Origin: an uncultured Parabacteroides sp.
GTDB taxonomy: Bacteria > Bacteroidota > Bacteroidia > Bacteroidales > Tannerellaceae
Length of the DNA stretch: 56,946 nt
Direction of reading: 5' to 3'
Assembly (NCBI RefSeq): GCF_905196875.1
Contig: NZ_CAJJWO010000032.1
Coordinates: 1-56,946, forward strand
The notes beneath the pieces are model-generated. The model was not told where the DNA came from. It saw only the letters and a list, made by a program, of their open reading frames with translations, and searched no databases. Below are positions 35,943 through 43,984 of this stretch, in pieces (the first letter of the stretch is position 1; the number at the start of each line of letters is the position of its first letter). The translations under genes were made by a program, and so were the position numbers.

Positions 35943-37565
35943 ATGAAAAAAAACATCTTTTATCTCTGTCTTCTATTTATCGCACAAACCGCCTTTGCAG
36001 CAGACAGCTTGTACGTAAGGGAACAGCAGATTCCTATTCTGATCGACCGTACGGACAATGTCCTGTTGGAAATGCGTATTCCCGCACAGAAGGGGGATGT
36101 ATTAAATAAACTCACCCTACAGTTCGGCAACGAAACCAACCTGTCGGATATCAAAGCGATACGATTATATTACAGTGGTACGGAAGCTCCTGCCAGAGAA
36201 GGTTCCCATTTCAGTCCGGTAGCTTATGTCAATAGCTTTACGCCGGGTAAGACCCGTACGGCAAATCTGTCTTATTCAGTTAAGCAGGACGAAATTACAA
36301 CACCATCCAATAGTATCACACTGAAGTCGGCACAACCGATGGTAAAAGGGGAAAACTATTACTGGGTCAGCATCGAAATGAAACCGGAGACATCTCTTTT
36401 GTCGAGAGTGTCGTTCACTATGCCGGAAGCTACCATCAATAATAAACCGGCCCTTATTGAATGGAAAGGAAAAGCAAATGCTCCCCGCCGTGTCGGTGTA
36501 GGAGTACGCCAGGCCGGTGACGACGGTTCCGCGGCTTTCCGTATTCCGGGAATGGTTACTACGAATAATGGTACACTGCTGGGGGTCTACGACATCCGCT
36601 ATAACAGCAGTGTCGACCTGCAGGAAATGGTCGATATAGGTGTGAGTCGCAGTACCGACAAAGGACAAACCTGGGAACCGATGCAGGTAGCCATGACCTT
36701 CGGTGAAACCGGCGGTCTACCGCATGCACAGAACGGAGTAGGCGACCCTTCTATACTGGTAGATGAAAAAACAAATACCATCTGGATCGTTGCTGCCTGG
36801 ACACACGGAATGGGTAACGGCCGCGCGTGGTGGAACTCGATGCCGGGTATGACTCCCGATGAAACGGCTCAATTAGTACTGGTAAAGAGCGAAGACGACG
36901 GTAAAACATGGAGCGAACCGATCAACATCACCTCACAGGTAAAAGATCCTTCCTGGTACTTCCTGTTGCAAGGTCCGGGACGTGGTATCACCATGCAGGA
37001 CGGAACCCTCGTATTTCCTATCCAGTTCATCGATGCAACACGTATCCCGAATGCAGGTGTGATGTACAGCAAAGACCGTGGTAAAACATGGCATCTGCAC
37101 AACCTGGCACGTACCAATACTACTGAAGCACAGGTAGCAGAAGTAGAACCGGGTGTATTAATGCTGAACATGCGTGACAACCGTGGCGGTAGCCGTGCAG
37201 TAGCCGTCACCAAAGACCTGGGTAAGACATGGACAGAACATCCATCCAGTCGCAGTGCACTTCAGGAACCGGTATGTATGGCCAGCCTTATCAAGGTAGA
37301 TGCTAAAGACAATATCACCGGTAAGAAACTATTATTGTTCTCCAACCCGAACACAACAAAGGGACGTAACCATATTACGATCAAAGCCAGTCTCGACGGC
37401 GGTCTGACCTGGCCTGCAGAGCACCAGGTATTGCTGGACGAAGCTGAAGGATGGGGGTATTCCTGTCTGTCGATGATCGATAAGGAAACAGTCGGAATCT
37501 TCTATGAGTCGAGTGTTGCACACATGACTTTCCAGGCGATCAGGATCACTGACCTTATTAAATAA
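35943..37565 (+). CDS. Exo-alpha-sialidase (GH33)
   Basis: A 540-residue secreted neuraminidase that frees terminal sialic acid from host glycans. The signal peptide ends near residue 20 (T-A-F-A-A-D). An N-terminal beta domain of about 160 residues precedes the six-bladed propeller. The propeller starts with the F-R-I-P motif (about 199-202), which carries an arginine of the carboxylate-binding triad, and contains five Asp boxes (S-T-D-K-G-Q-T-W, S-E-D-D-G-K-T-W, S-K-D-R-G-K-T-W, T-K-D-L-G-K-T-W, S-L-D-G-G-L-T-W). G-W-G-Y-S-C-L near the end supplies the likely nucleophilic Tyr. The ATG at 35943 gives a normal signal. An upstream TTG at 35901 lies within the repeat array. Confidence 0.94.
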   Translation: MKKNIFYLCLLFIAQTAFAADSLYVREQQIPILIDRTDNVLLEMRIPAQKGDVLNKLTLQFGNETNLSDIKAIRLYYSGTEAPAREGSHFSPVAYVNSFTPGKTRTANLSYSVKQDEITTPSNSITLKSAQPMVKGENYYWVSIEMKPETSLLSRVSFTMPEATINNKPALIEWKGKANAPRRVGVGVRQAGDDGSAAFRIPGMVTTNNGTLLGVYDIRYNSSVDLQEMVDIGVSRSTDKGQTWEPMQVAMTFGETGGLPHAQNGVGDPSILVDEKTNTIWIVAAWTHGMGNGRAWWNSMPGMTPDETAQLVLVKSEDDGKTWSEPINITSQVKDPSWYFLLQGPGRGITMQDGTLVFPIQFIDATRIPNAGVMYSKDRGKTWHLHNLARTNTTEAQVAEVEPGVLMLNMRDNRGGSRAVAVTKDLGKTWTEHPSSRSALQEPVCMASLIKVDAKDNITGKKLLLFSNPNTTKGRNHITIKASLDGGLTWPAEHQVLLDEAEGWGYSCLSMIDKETVGIFYESSVAHMTFQAIRITDLIK

Positions 37566-37571
37566 ATCCGG

Positions 37572-39581
37572 ATGAAGCAAAAACTGTTCATAACATTTAT
37601 ACTATGTTTATGGCTGCCGGTAGTGTATGCTACCGGTAGTCATAACTTACTTCCCTGGCCACAACAGGTGGACTGGACGAAGCAAGCGTTCTCAGGCAAA
37701 GCTCTCTCTCTCTCACTGGCAGGTAATACCGAACAAATGGTGACCGACTGGCTGCAGGAAAGCAATATCAAAGTAAATCCTGCCAGTAAAAAGGTTTTCC
37801 GAGTAACATTGGTTGCAAGCCTGCCGGAAGCAAAAATAAATGAGAATGAAGCTTACAAATTACAGGTTTCACCACAAGGTATCACGATTGAAGCAACCAC
37901 CGAACAAGGCGTTTACCGGGCCATCCAAACCCTCCGCCAGCTGACAGACAAAAAAGGAGACAGAGCTTATATTACAGGATGTAAAATAACAGACTGGCCA
38001 GCCTTCCGTATCCGCGGATTTATGCAGGATGTGGGACGCACATACACCTCGATGGAGGAACTGAAGCGGGAGATAGCCAAACTGGCACAATACAAAATCA
38101 ACGTATTCCACTGGCACCTTACTGAAAATCAATCGTGGCGTCTGGAAAGTAAAATCTTCCCGATGCTCAACGACAGTATCAATACCACCCGTATGCCGGG
38201 TAAATATTACACACAGGAAGAAGCTAAAGAACTGGTTGAATACTGCAAGCAGCACCAGATGTTGCTTATCCCGGAATTCGATATGCCAGGACACAGTGCC
38301 GCTTTCATCAGCACCTTCCGCCACGACATGCAGAGTCCGGAAGGGATGAAAATCCTGAAGCTCCTGGTCGAAGAGGTATGCGAAATATTCGATGTGCCGT
38401 ACCTGCATATCGGCACAGATGAAGTGGAATTCACCAATCCTCAATTCGTACCTGAAATGGTGGCCTTCATACGGTCAAAAGGCAAAAAAGTAATCTCATG
38501 GAACCCAGGATGGCAGTATCAACCGGGAGAGATCGATATGGAGCAGATGTGGAGTTACCGGGGAAAAGCACAACCGGGAATACCTGCCATAGATTCCCGT
38601 TTCCATTACCTGAACCACTTCGATACCTTTGCCGACATCCGTGCTCTATACAATAGCACTATCTATCACCATACCGAAGGAAGCGACGATATGGCCGGTG
38701 TCATCATGGCTATCTGGAACGACCGCTGGGTAGAACCGGAAGAAAAGATCATCAATGAGAATTTCCTTTATCCGAATATGCTGGCAATAGCCGACCGTTC
38801 ATGGCGTGGGGGAGGTTATGAATACTTCGATAAAGAGGGGACGAACCTACCATCGGAAGACAGTCAAGCATACAAATCCTTTGCTGAATTCGAGAAACGG
38901 ATGCTTTGGCATAAGGAGCATAACTTTAAAGGCTATCCGTTCTCATACGTAAAACAAACAAATGTAAAATGGCGCATCACCGATGCATTCCCCAATAACG
39001 GTGACCTGAACAGTGTATTTCCACCGGAAACAGAGCTGAAAGACAGTTATACCTACGACGGAAAAACCTACGGAACAGGCGAAACCATCGGAGCCGGTAT
39101 CTATTTGCGTCACGTATGGGGGAATACCATTCCATGCTTCTACAATGATCCGCAGGAAGATCATACCGCTTATGCCTGGACCTGGGTCTATTCACCCAAA
39201 GACCAGGAGGTCGGTGCCTGGATCGAATTCCAGAATTATGGACGCTCGGAAATGGACCTCGCCCCGCCACAAGGACAATGGGACTATAAAGGAAGCCGTG
39301 TATGGCTGAACGACCGGGAGATATTACCGCCCGTATGGACAGCTACCCACAAGGAAAAAACAAACGAGATACCGCTGGGAAATGAGAACTGCGTAGGTCG
39401 TGACCCGGCTAAAGTTCACCTGCAAAAGGGATGGAACAAGGTATTTATGAAACTGCCGGTCGGTAAATTCCGTTTACCGGAAGTACGGCTCGTCAAGTGG
39501 ATGTTCACCTTCGTATTTGTCACTCCTGACGGTGAAAAGGCGGTAGACGGACTGATTTATTCACCGGATAAAAAGAAATAA
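37572..39581 (+). CDS. Beta-N-acetylhexosaminidase (GH20)
   Basis: A 669-residue secreted exo-enzyme removing terminal GlcNAc or GalNAc. The signal peptide ends near V-Y-A-T-G. A GH20b-like N-terminal domain (about 25-140) is followed by the TIM barrel, opening with R-G-F-M-Q-D-V-G-R and F-H-W-H-L-T-E-N. The catalytic pair is Asp283-Glu284 in I-G-T-D-E-V, where most GH20 enzymes have G-G-D-E. The Asp and Glu are intact. The C-terminal 180 residues form a beta-rich, carbohydrate-binding-like module. It starts 6 nt after the sialidase gene. Together they would strip sialic acid and then the underlying hexosamine from mucin or N-glycan chains. Confidence 0.92.
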   Translation: MKQKLFITFILCLWLPVVYATGSHNLLPWPQQVDWTKQAFSGKALSLSLAGNTEQMVTDWLQESNIKVNPASKKVFRVTLVASLPEAKINENEAYKLQVSPQGITIEATTEQGVYRAIQTLRQLTDKKGDRAYITGCKITDWPAFRIRGFMQDVGRTYTSMEELKREIAKLAQYKINVFHWHLTENQSWRLESKIFPMLNDSINTTRMPGKYYTQEEAKELVEYCKQHQMLLIPEFDMPGHSAAFISTFRHDMQSPEGMKILKLLVEEVCEIFDVPYLHIGTDEVEFTNPQFVPEMVAFIRSKGKKVISWNPGWQYQPGEIDMEQMWSYRGKAQPGIPAIDSRFHYLNHFDTFADIRALYNSTIYHHTEGSDDMAGVIMAIWNDRWVEPEEKIINENFLYPNMLAIADRSWRGGGYEYFDKEGTNLPSEDSQAYKSFAEFEKRMLWHKEHNFKGYPFSYVKQTNVKWRITDAFPNNGDLNSVFPPETELKDSYTYDGKTYGTGETIGAGIYLRHVWGNTIPCFYNDPQEDHTAYAWTWVYSPKDQEVGAWIEFQNYGRSEMDLAPPQGQWDYKGSRVWLNDREILPPVWTATHKEKTNEIPLGNENCVGRDPAKVHLQKGWNKVFMKLPVGKFRLPEVRLVKWMFTFVFVTPDGEKAVDGLIYSPDKKK

Positions 39582-39603
39582 GCAGATTATAGATCATTAT
39601 ACA

Positions 39604-41709
39604 ATGAAAAAAATTCTTTTATTATTATGCCTGTTACTCTGCACAGCGACCTATGCCCAAAAGAAGGTAAAGGTTGCCTGCGTAGGTAATAGTGTGACAT
39701 ACGGCGCAGGCATAGAGAACCGGGAAGTAAACGCTTATCCGGCTCAACTTCAGCGCATGCTGGGTGATGGCTACGAGGTGGTGAATTTCGGAAAAAGCGG
39801 TGCTACGTTACTCAACAAAGGACACCGCCCTTATTGCGACCAGGAGGAATACAAAGCGGCACTCGACTTTGCCGGCGACCGGGTAATCATCCATCTCGGA
39901 TTGAATGATACCGATCCGCGCAACTGGCCAAATTACAGGGATAACTTTGTAAGCGATTACCTGGCCCTGATCAATTCTTTCCGTCAGGCAAATCCCGATT
40001 GCCGGATATGGATCTGCCGGATGACACCGATCTCACACCGTCATCCACGCTTCAAGTCGGGCACACGCGACTGGTACTGGATGGAACAGACGACCATCGA
40101 AGAGATAGCCCGTCTGGCTAACACCGGACTGATCGACTTACAAGCCGGCTTGTACAACCGTCCCGACCTGCTGCCGGATGCCCTTCATCCGACTGCGGAA
40201 GGAGCCGGTATCCTTGCCAAAACGATCTACCAGGAGCTGACAGGCAACTACGGAGGCCTGCAAATGCCAGTCACTTACTCTGACAATATGGTTCTGCAAC
40301 GTGAGAAGCCGCTGCTCATCTCCGGAACAGCCAACGCTGACGAAAAAGTAACCGTACAGATTGCGGGACAAAAGAAAGAAACCGTAACTGCTTCCAACGG
40401 CAAATGGTCGGTCACACTCGCCCCGATGCAGGCAGGAGGCCCTTATGAACTGACCATCGAAGCCTCCTTACCGACAGAGAAAAAGAACAAAAAGAAAACT
40501 CCGGCATCCCAAAAACTGGTTTATAAGGATGTACTGGTTGGTGAAGTATGGCTCTGTTCCGGCCAGTCGAATATGGCTTTCCGGGTAGACGAACTGGTAG
40601 ACAGCCAGCGTAAGGATTTGACCGGATATGCCGGTAAACAACCGCAAATACGTCTGTTCAACATGGAGCCACGCTGGTTCACGAATGCGGAGGAATGGGA
40701 CGCATCGGTAATGGATTCACTCAATCGCCTGCAATATTACCATGACACACAATGGACGGTATGCAACACACAGACAGCCGATAAATTCTCGGCTGTAGCT
40801 TTCTCCTTCGGACGAATGTTGTCGGACAGCCTGCAGGTTCCGGTCGGACTCATACTAAATGCGATAGGAGGTTCGGGTACCGAAGCATGGATAGACCGGA
40901 AAACATTGGAGTTCGATTTCACCGACATACTGTATAACTGGACACAGAACGATTTTATTCAGGACTGGGTGCGCGGCCGTGCCGCCCTCAACATAAAGAA
41001 ATCGACCAACAAACAACAACGGCATCCGTACGAACCCTGTTACCTGTATGAAACAGGCATCGAGCCGTTACAGCAATATCCGATCAGAGGAATCATCTGG
41101 TATCAGGGTGAATCGAATGCACAGAATATGGAGACACACGAACGCCTGTTCCCATTGTTGGTGAATAGCTTGCGGGAGAACTGGCAAGAAGAACTACCGT
41201 TCTACTATGTTCAACTGTCGAGCATCGACCGTTCGAGCTGGACCTGGTTCCGTGACAGCCAGCGCCGGATGATGCAGGAAATTCCCAATTGTGGCATGGC
41301 GGTAAGCAGCGACCGGGGAGATTCGTTGAATGTACACCCGAGATACAAACGTGAAATAGGGGAGCGACTCGCACGTTGGGCTTTAAACCGAACCTACGGA
41401 CATCGGATCATTCCGTCAGGCCCGCTCTTCCGTTCGGTTGAGTTCAAGGACGGTGCTGCCTATATCACCTTTGATTATGCGGAAGGCTTGCATACTTCTG
41501 ACGGACAGCCAATACGGACCTTCGAAATAGCCGAATATGACGGGTTATTTGTTCCGGCACAAGCTGAAATAGTCGATGGAAAGGTCAAAGTCCGGAGTGA
41601 TAAGATCGCCTGTCCCCAATTAGTCCGCTACGGATGGCAACCTTTCACCCGGGCCAATCTGGTGAACGGGGACGAACTTCCGGCTTCCACATTCAGATCT
41701 CAAAAATAA
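39604..41709 (+). CDS. nanS: Two-domain sialate O-acetylesterase (SGNH plus SASA)
   Basis: A 701-residue secreted esterase with two hydrolase modules. After a signal ending T-Y-A-Q, an SGNH/GDSL domain has Ser30 in G-N-S-V-T-Y-G, the block III motif H-L-G-L-N-D-T and D-A-L-H-P-T for the Asp/His pair. A second sialate-specific SASA domain starts near residue 305 with V-G-E-V-W-L-C-S-G-Q-S-N-M (Ser322) and has W-Y-Q-G-E-S-N. It removes O-acetyl groups from sialic acids so that the sialidase and lyase can act. The double architecture matches NanS of Tannerella forsythia as I recall it. It is 22 nt after the GH20 gene. Confidence 0.92.
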   Translation: MKKILLLLCLLLCTATYAQKKVKVACVGNSVTYGAGIENREVNAYPAQLQRMLGDGYEVVNFGKSGATLLNKGHRPYCDQEEYKAALDFAGDRVIIHLGLNDTDPRNWPNYRDNFVSDYLALINSFRQANPDCRIWICRMTPISHRHPRFKSGTRDWYWMEQTTIEEIARLANTGLIDLQAGLYNRPDLLPDALHPTAEGAGILAKTIYQELTGNYGGLQMPVTYSDNMVLQREKPLLISGTANADEKVTVQIAGQKKETVTASNGKWSVTLAPMQAGGPYELTIEASLPTEKKNKKKTPASQKLVYKDVLVGEVWLCSGQSNMAFRVDELVDSQRKDLTGYAGKQPQIRLFNMEPRWFTNAEEWDASVMDSLNRLQYYHDTQWTVCNTQTADKFSAVAFSFGRMLSDSLQVPVGLILNAIGGSGTEAWIDRKTLEFDFTDILYNWTQNDFIQDWVRGRAALNIKKSTNKQQRHPYEPCYLYETGIEPLQQYPIRGIIWYQGESNAQNMETHERLFPLLVNSLRENWQEELPFYYVQLSSIDRSSWTWFRDSQRRMMQEIPNCGMAVSSDRGDSLNVHPRYKREIGERLARWALNRTYGHRIIPSGPLFRSVEFKDGAAYITFDYAEGLHTSDGQPIRTFEIAEYDGLFVPAQAEIVDGKVKVRSDKIACPQLVRYGWQPFTRANLVNGDELPASTFRSQK

Positions 41710-41727
41710 CTTTATAGTAATAACAAG

Positions 41728-42933
41728 ATGTACGACAAATCAATAGTAACCGGATGGTTGATCCTGCTCCTCTTTTCATTGGCAGGATGTAACCATTCTA
41801 CATCTGAAAAAACAGCAAACATCATGATCAACTGGAATAAATTACCCGACCTGCCGGGAATGGCAGACACAGCATCACTGGGAGTTTCGGCTCCGTTTAC
41901 CGGCATCAGCAACGGAATGTTACTGGTAGCCGGTGGTTGCAACTTCCCCGACAAACCTGTCACTGAAGGCGGTGCAAAAAAATACTACAGCGACATATTC
42001 GCCCTCGACCTTTCCAATCCGGCTAGCGGATGGAAAAAAGCCGGTAATCTACCTTTCCCTGTAGCATACGGCGCAACAGTTACTACTCCCGACGGTATTA
42101 TCTGCATCGGAGGCAACAATAGCGACACATTCTTCCCGGATGTATGCCTGTTATCCTGGAATACTACCGATGAAAAGGCGGAAGTCAACACACTGCCATC
42201 TCTTCCGGCACCCATGGATAATCTTTCTGCAACCTATACAGACCACACGGTATATGTGGCCGGAGGAAACGAAAATACGCTTCCATGCAATAGTTTCCTC
42301 TCCATGGATTTAACAGCAGGAAGCAATTGGGTAAACCTGCCAGATTTCCCTGGAACAGCCCGTGTTCAGCCTGTTTTAGCAGCTCAAAAGTCAGCAGACG
42401 GTGTACGTATCTACCTGGCCGGAGGTTTCCAGCCCATTCAGAACGATACGGAAGCGATCGTACCTCATAATATGCTCTCATACCATCCGGCAACAAAAAC
42501 GTGGAGAATGGAAGCAGAGCTGCCTTTATTCAAAGATGGAAAACATCGCACCTTCACCGGAGGTTGTGCAGTCTCTTATAGGGACAGTTCCATCCTGCTG
42601 ATGGGTGGTGTCAACTACAATCGTTTCCTTGCCGCCGTCAACCGTCCAAAGTTGATCGAAAAAGCCGAAGCAAATGGCGACACGACTTTGGTCAATACGT
42701 TACAGGAGGAAGGCAAAGCCTATATGCATCATCCGGTGGAATGGTACAAATTCAACACGGCTTTGTTGCAATACAACACGTTCACTAAAGAATGGACCGA
42801 TCTGGGCGATTACGAACCATTAGCCCGTGCCGGAGCAGGAGCCATACTCAAAGGCGACAGCCTCATCATCGTCAACGGCGAATTAAAGCCGGGTATCCGT
42901 ACCCCACAGGTCAACCTGGCCATCATAAAATAA
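41728..42933 (+). CDS. nanM: N-acetylneuraminate epimerase/mutarotase (NanM-like kelch protein)
   Basis: A 401-residue lipoprotein (signal ending S-L-A-G-C, Cys21) with a kelch beta-propeller: repeated V-A-G-G segments (L-L-V-A-G-G-C-N-F-P-D, C-I-G-G-N-N, V-A-G-G-N-E, L-A-G-G-F, L-M-G-G-V-N-Y-N). NanM converts the alpha-anomer released by sialidase to the beta-anomer used for uptake. Lipidation, with no acidic export stretch after the Cys, suggests a periplasmic-facing outer-membrane location (inference). It is the last gene of the nan locus. A terminator-like hairpin begins 24 nt after its stop. Confidence 0.9.
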   Translation: MYDKSIVTGWLILLLFSLAGCNHSTSEKTANIMINWNKLPDLPGMADTASLGVSAPFTGISNGMLLVAGGCNFPDKPVTEGGAKKYYSDIFALDLSNPASGWKKAGNLPFPVAYGATVTTPDGIICIGGNNSDTFFPDVCLLSWNTTDEKAEVNTLPSLPAPMDNLSATYTDHTVYVAGGNENTLPCNSFLSMDLTAGSNWVNLPDFPGTARVQPVLAAQKSADGVRIYLAGGFQPIQNDTEAIVPHNMLSYHPATKTWRMEAELPLFKDGKHRTFTGGCAVSYRDSSILLMGGVNYNRFLAAVNRPKLIEKAEANGDTTLVNTLQEEGKAYMHHPVEWYKFNTALLQYNTFTKEWTDLGDYEPLARAGAGAILKGDSLIIVNGELKPGIRTPQVNLAIIK

Positions 42934-42946
42934 ACGCTTTCTACAT

Positions 42947-43196
42947 AAAGTTTCAGAAAAGTATTTGTCATTTGCAATATCCCGATGTAACACACAATTA
43001 TTCAAGGGATAAAGGCATGGCAAATACTTTTTTTATTTGCAATGGCGTTTGTCATCTGTCATAATATACACAAAGTTTTTAAAAAGTATCTGTCATCTGT
43101 CACATCGCAATGTAACAAGCAGGTTTACAGGCAGTAAAATATGGCAGACGTTTCTTTTTATCTGCAACTGCATCTGCCATCTGTCACCAGTATGGC
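42947..43196 (+). repeat. Diverged tandem duplication, period about 125 bp, two copies
   Basis: Copy 1 (42947-43071) and copy 2 (43072 to about 43196) align throughout: AAAGTTT, AAAGTAT(T/C)TGTCAT, (C)GATGTAAC / GCAATGTAAC, (A)TATGGCA, TTTTATTTGCAA / TTTTATCTGCAA, and G(T/C)CATCTGTCA. In copy 1 the left arm carries TTTG where the right arm has CAAA. In copy 2 the same positions are TCTG and CAGA. This paired change suggests a conserved stem. Non-coding. Confidence 0.78.
42957..43035 (+). terminator. Hairpin at the end of the nan locus, terminator-like
   Basis: A 14-bp stem with one G-T wobble (arms 42957-42970 and 43018-43031) has a 47-nt loop that can itself form a 6-bp stem (TATCCC at 42978-42983, GGGATA at 43006-43011). 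A T run spans 43028-43034. It starts 24 nt after the nanM stop. The large loop is unusual for a simple terminator. Confidence 0.6.
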
Positions 43197-43210
43197 AGGG
43201 GAAAGTTTAT

Positions 43211-43434
43211 CTGTTAATAGTCAGGCAATTACCTGTTAAGTCGGGAGAAACAAATACAAAAGTCGTTACTCAGTAAAACTACCCTGTACAGGGTAGCCAG
43301 CTAGGGTGTAGAGGGTAGCCATGCAGGGCGTACAGCGTAATCGGGTAGGGTGTACAGGGTAAGAATAATGAGTCAGGACTTAACAGGTAGTGCCTCCCTT
43401 ATTAACGGGTAGATCCCCCCTTATCAACGATTAA
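43211..43434. repeat. Composite 11/22-bp phased repeat region (three sub-arrays)
   Basis: Sub-array 1 (43211-43254): CTGTTAATAGT, CAGGCAATTAC, CTGTTAAGTCG, then a diverged unit. Sub-array 2 (43280-43367), eight exact 11-mers: TACCCTGTACA, GGGTAGCCAGC, TAGGGTGTAGA, GGGTAGCCATG, CAGGGCGTACA, GCGTAATCGGG, TAGGGTGTACA, GGGTAAGAATA. Sub-array 3 (43380-43434): TTAACAGGTAG, TGCCTCCCTTA, TTAACGGGTAG, ATCCCCCCTTA, TCAACGATTAA. Each sub-array repeats a 22-bp pair of different 11-mers. The start of sub-array 2 is a perfect 16-nt palindrome (43280-43295). No gene or spacer-repeat CRISPR structure is present. Confidence 0.88.
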
Positions 43435-43615
43435 AAAGAGCTGGGAGGACTGTTATATTGGTTCAAATCTGAAAAATCATGAACCCACCGATGAATGTAG
43501 CATGAATGCAAGAATGAAAGATCACTCATAAGCATAGCTGTCGGAATATCAGCCACATATTGAATTAGAATGAATGATGAACCCTCGTACGGCAGAAAAA
43601 ACTTTTTTCTTTTTG

Positions 43616-43648
43616 TTTGCTTTATCCAACACTTCTCCATACTTTTGC
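43616..43648 (+). promoter_or_regulatory. Strong Bacteroidetes promoter far upstream of the surface-protein gene
   Basis: TTTG at 43616-43619, exactly 20 nt, then TACTTTTGC at 43640-43648. This fits the consensus at every defined position. Predicted start near 43655, about 330 nt upstream of the first ATG. Confidence 0.75.
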
Positions 43649-43698
43649 CCACGTACCCCGGTATAGCGTTATCGGTCAGTACGTTTTAGTGATTACAA

Positions 43699-43775
43699 GA
43701 GCGTTTTAAGATATTATCCTTTAAATGAAATCTCGACAATTTCAAACCAACTGGATAATAGGCAGCAAAACGCTC
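43699..43775 (+). repeat. Inverted repeat in the leader
   Basis: GAGCGTTTT at 43699-43707 and AAAACGCTC at 43767-43775 are exact reverse complements, 59 nt apart, within the predicted leader transcript. They could form the first of two stems before the terminator-like hairpin. Confidence 0.5.
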
Positions 43776-43851
43776 ACGTACCTTTTTTTGTTATACCCAT
43801 TCACAGGCATTGTTGTATACATATGTCTAGTATGGATGTACAAGATAAAAG

Positions 43852-43940
43852 GGCGTGAGCTGTTGTTTATATCAGTTGGTTGGGCAGTCGAGAGCCTCAT
43901 TTAAAGATATATCAACAGTCTCCACGCCTCTTTTATTTTT
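43852..43940 (+). terminator. Terminator-like hairpin in the leader (candidate attenuator)
   Basis: A segmented stem pairs GGCGTG (43852-43857) with CACGCC (43923-43928), CTGTTG (43860-43865) with CAACAG (43913-43918), and TATATC (43868-43873) with GATATA (43906-43911). It is followed at 43929-43940 by a U-rich run TCTTTTATTTTT. It lies between the promoter and the start codon of the surface-protein gene, so read-through must be conditional or inefficient. Confidence 0.6.
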
Positions 43941-43984
43941 AAAACCATCCACTCGGGGATTGATGGATACCCAACAGTATTAAT

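Larger units (their letters stand above)
43435..43984 (+). other. Promoter and long leader upstream of the surface-protein gene
   Basis: A 550-nt stretch without a credible gene. 43435-43610 shows nothing I can interpret. 43616-43648 is a near-perfect Bacteroidetes promoter. 43655-43984 would be a leader of about 330 nt with several inverted repeats (43699-43707 with 43767-43775; 43745-43753 with 43873-43881; 43852-43873 with 43906-43928). Confidence 0.7.

Noticed and set aside
38412..38423. G-T-D-E in place of G-G-D-E in the GH20 hexosaminidase as a possible loss of function
   Set aside because: The catalytic Asp-Glu pair is intact, and I recall G-T-D-E in other Bacteroidetes GH20 enzymes.
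43211..43434. Possible CRISPR array
   Set aside because: Units are 11 or 22 bp, contiguous and degenerate, without constant repeats separated by unique spacers, and no cas gene is in the window.
43616..43784. Invertible promoter upstream of the surface-protein gene, as known for Bacteroides and Parabacteroides surface structures
   Set aside because: The inverted repeats found (9 bp) do not flank the promoter at 43616-43648, and no invertase gene is nearby.
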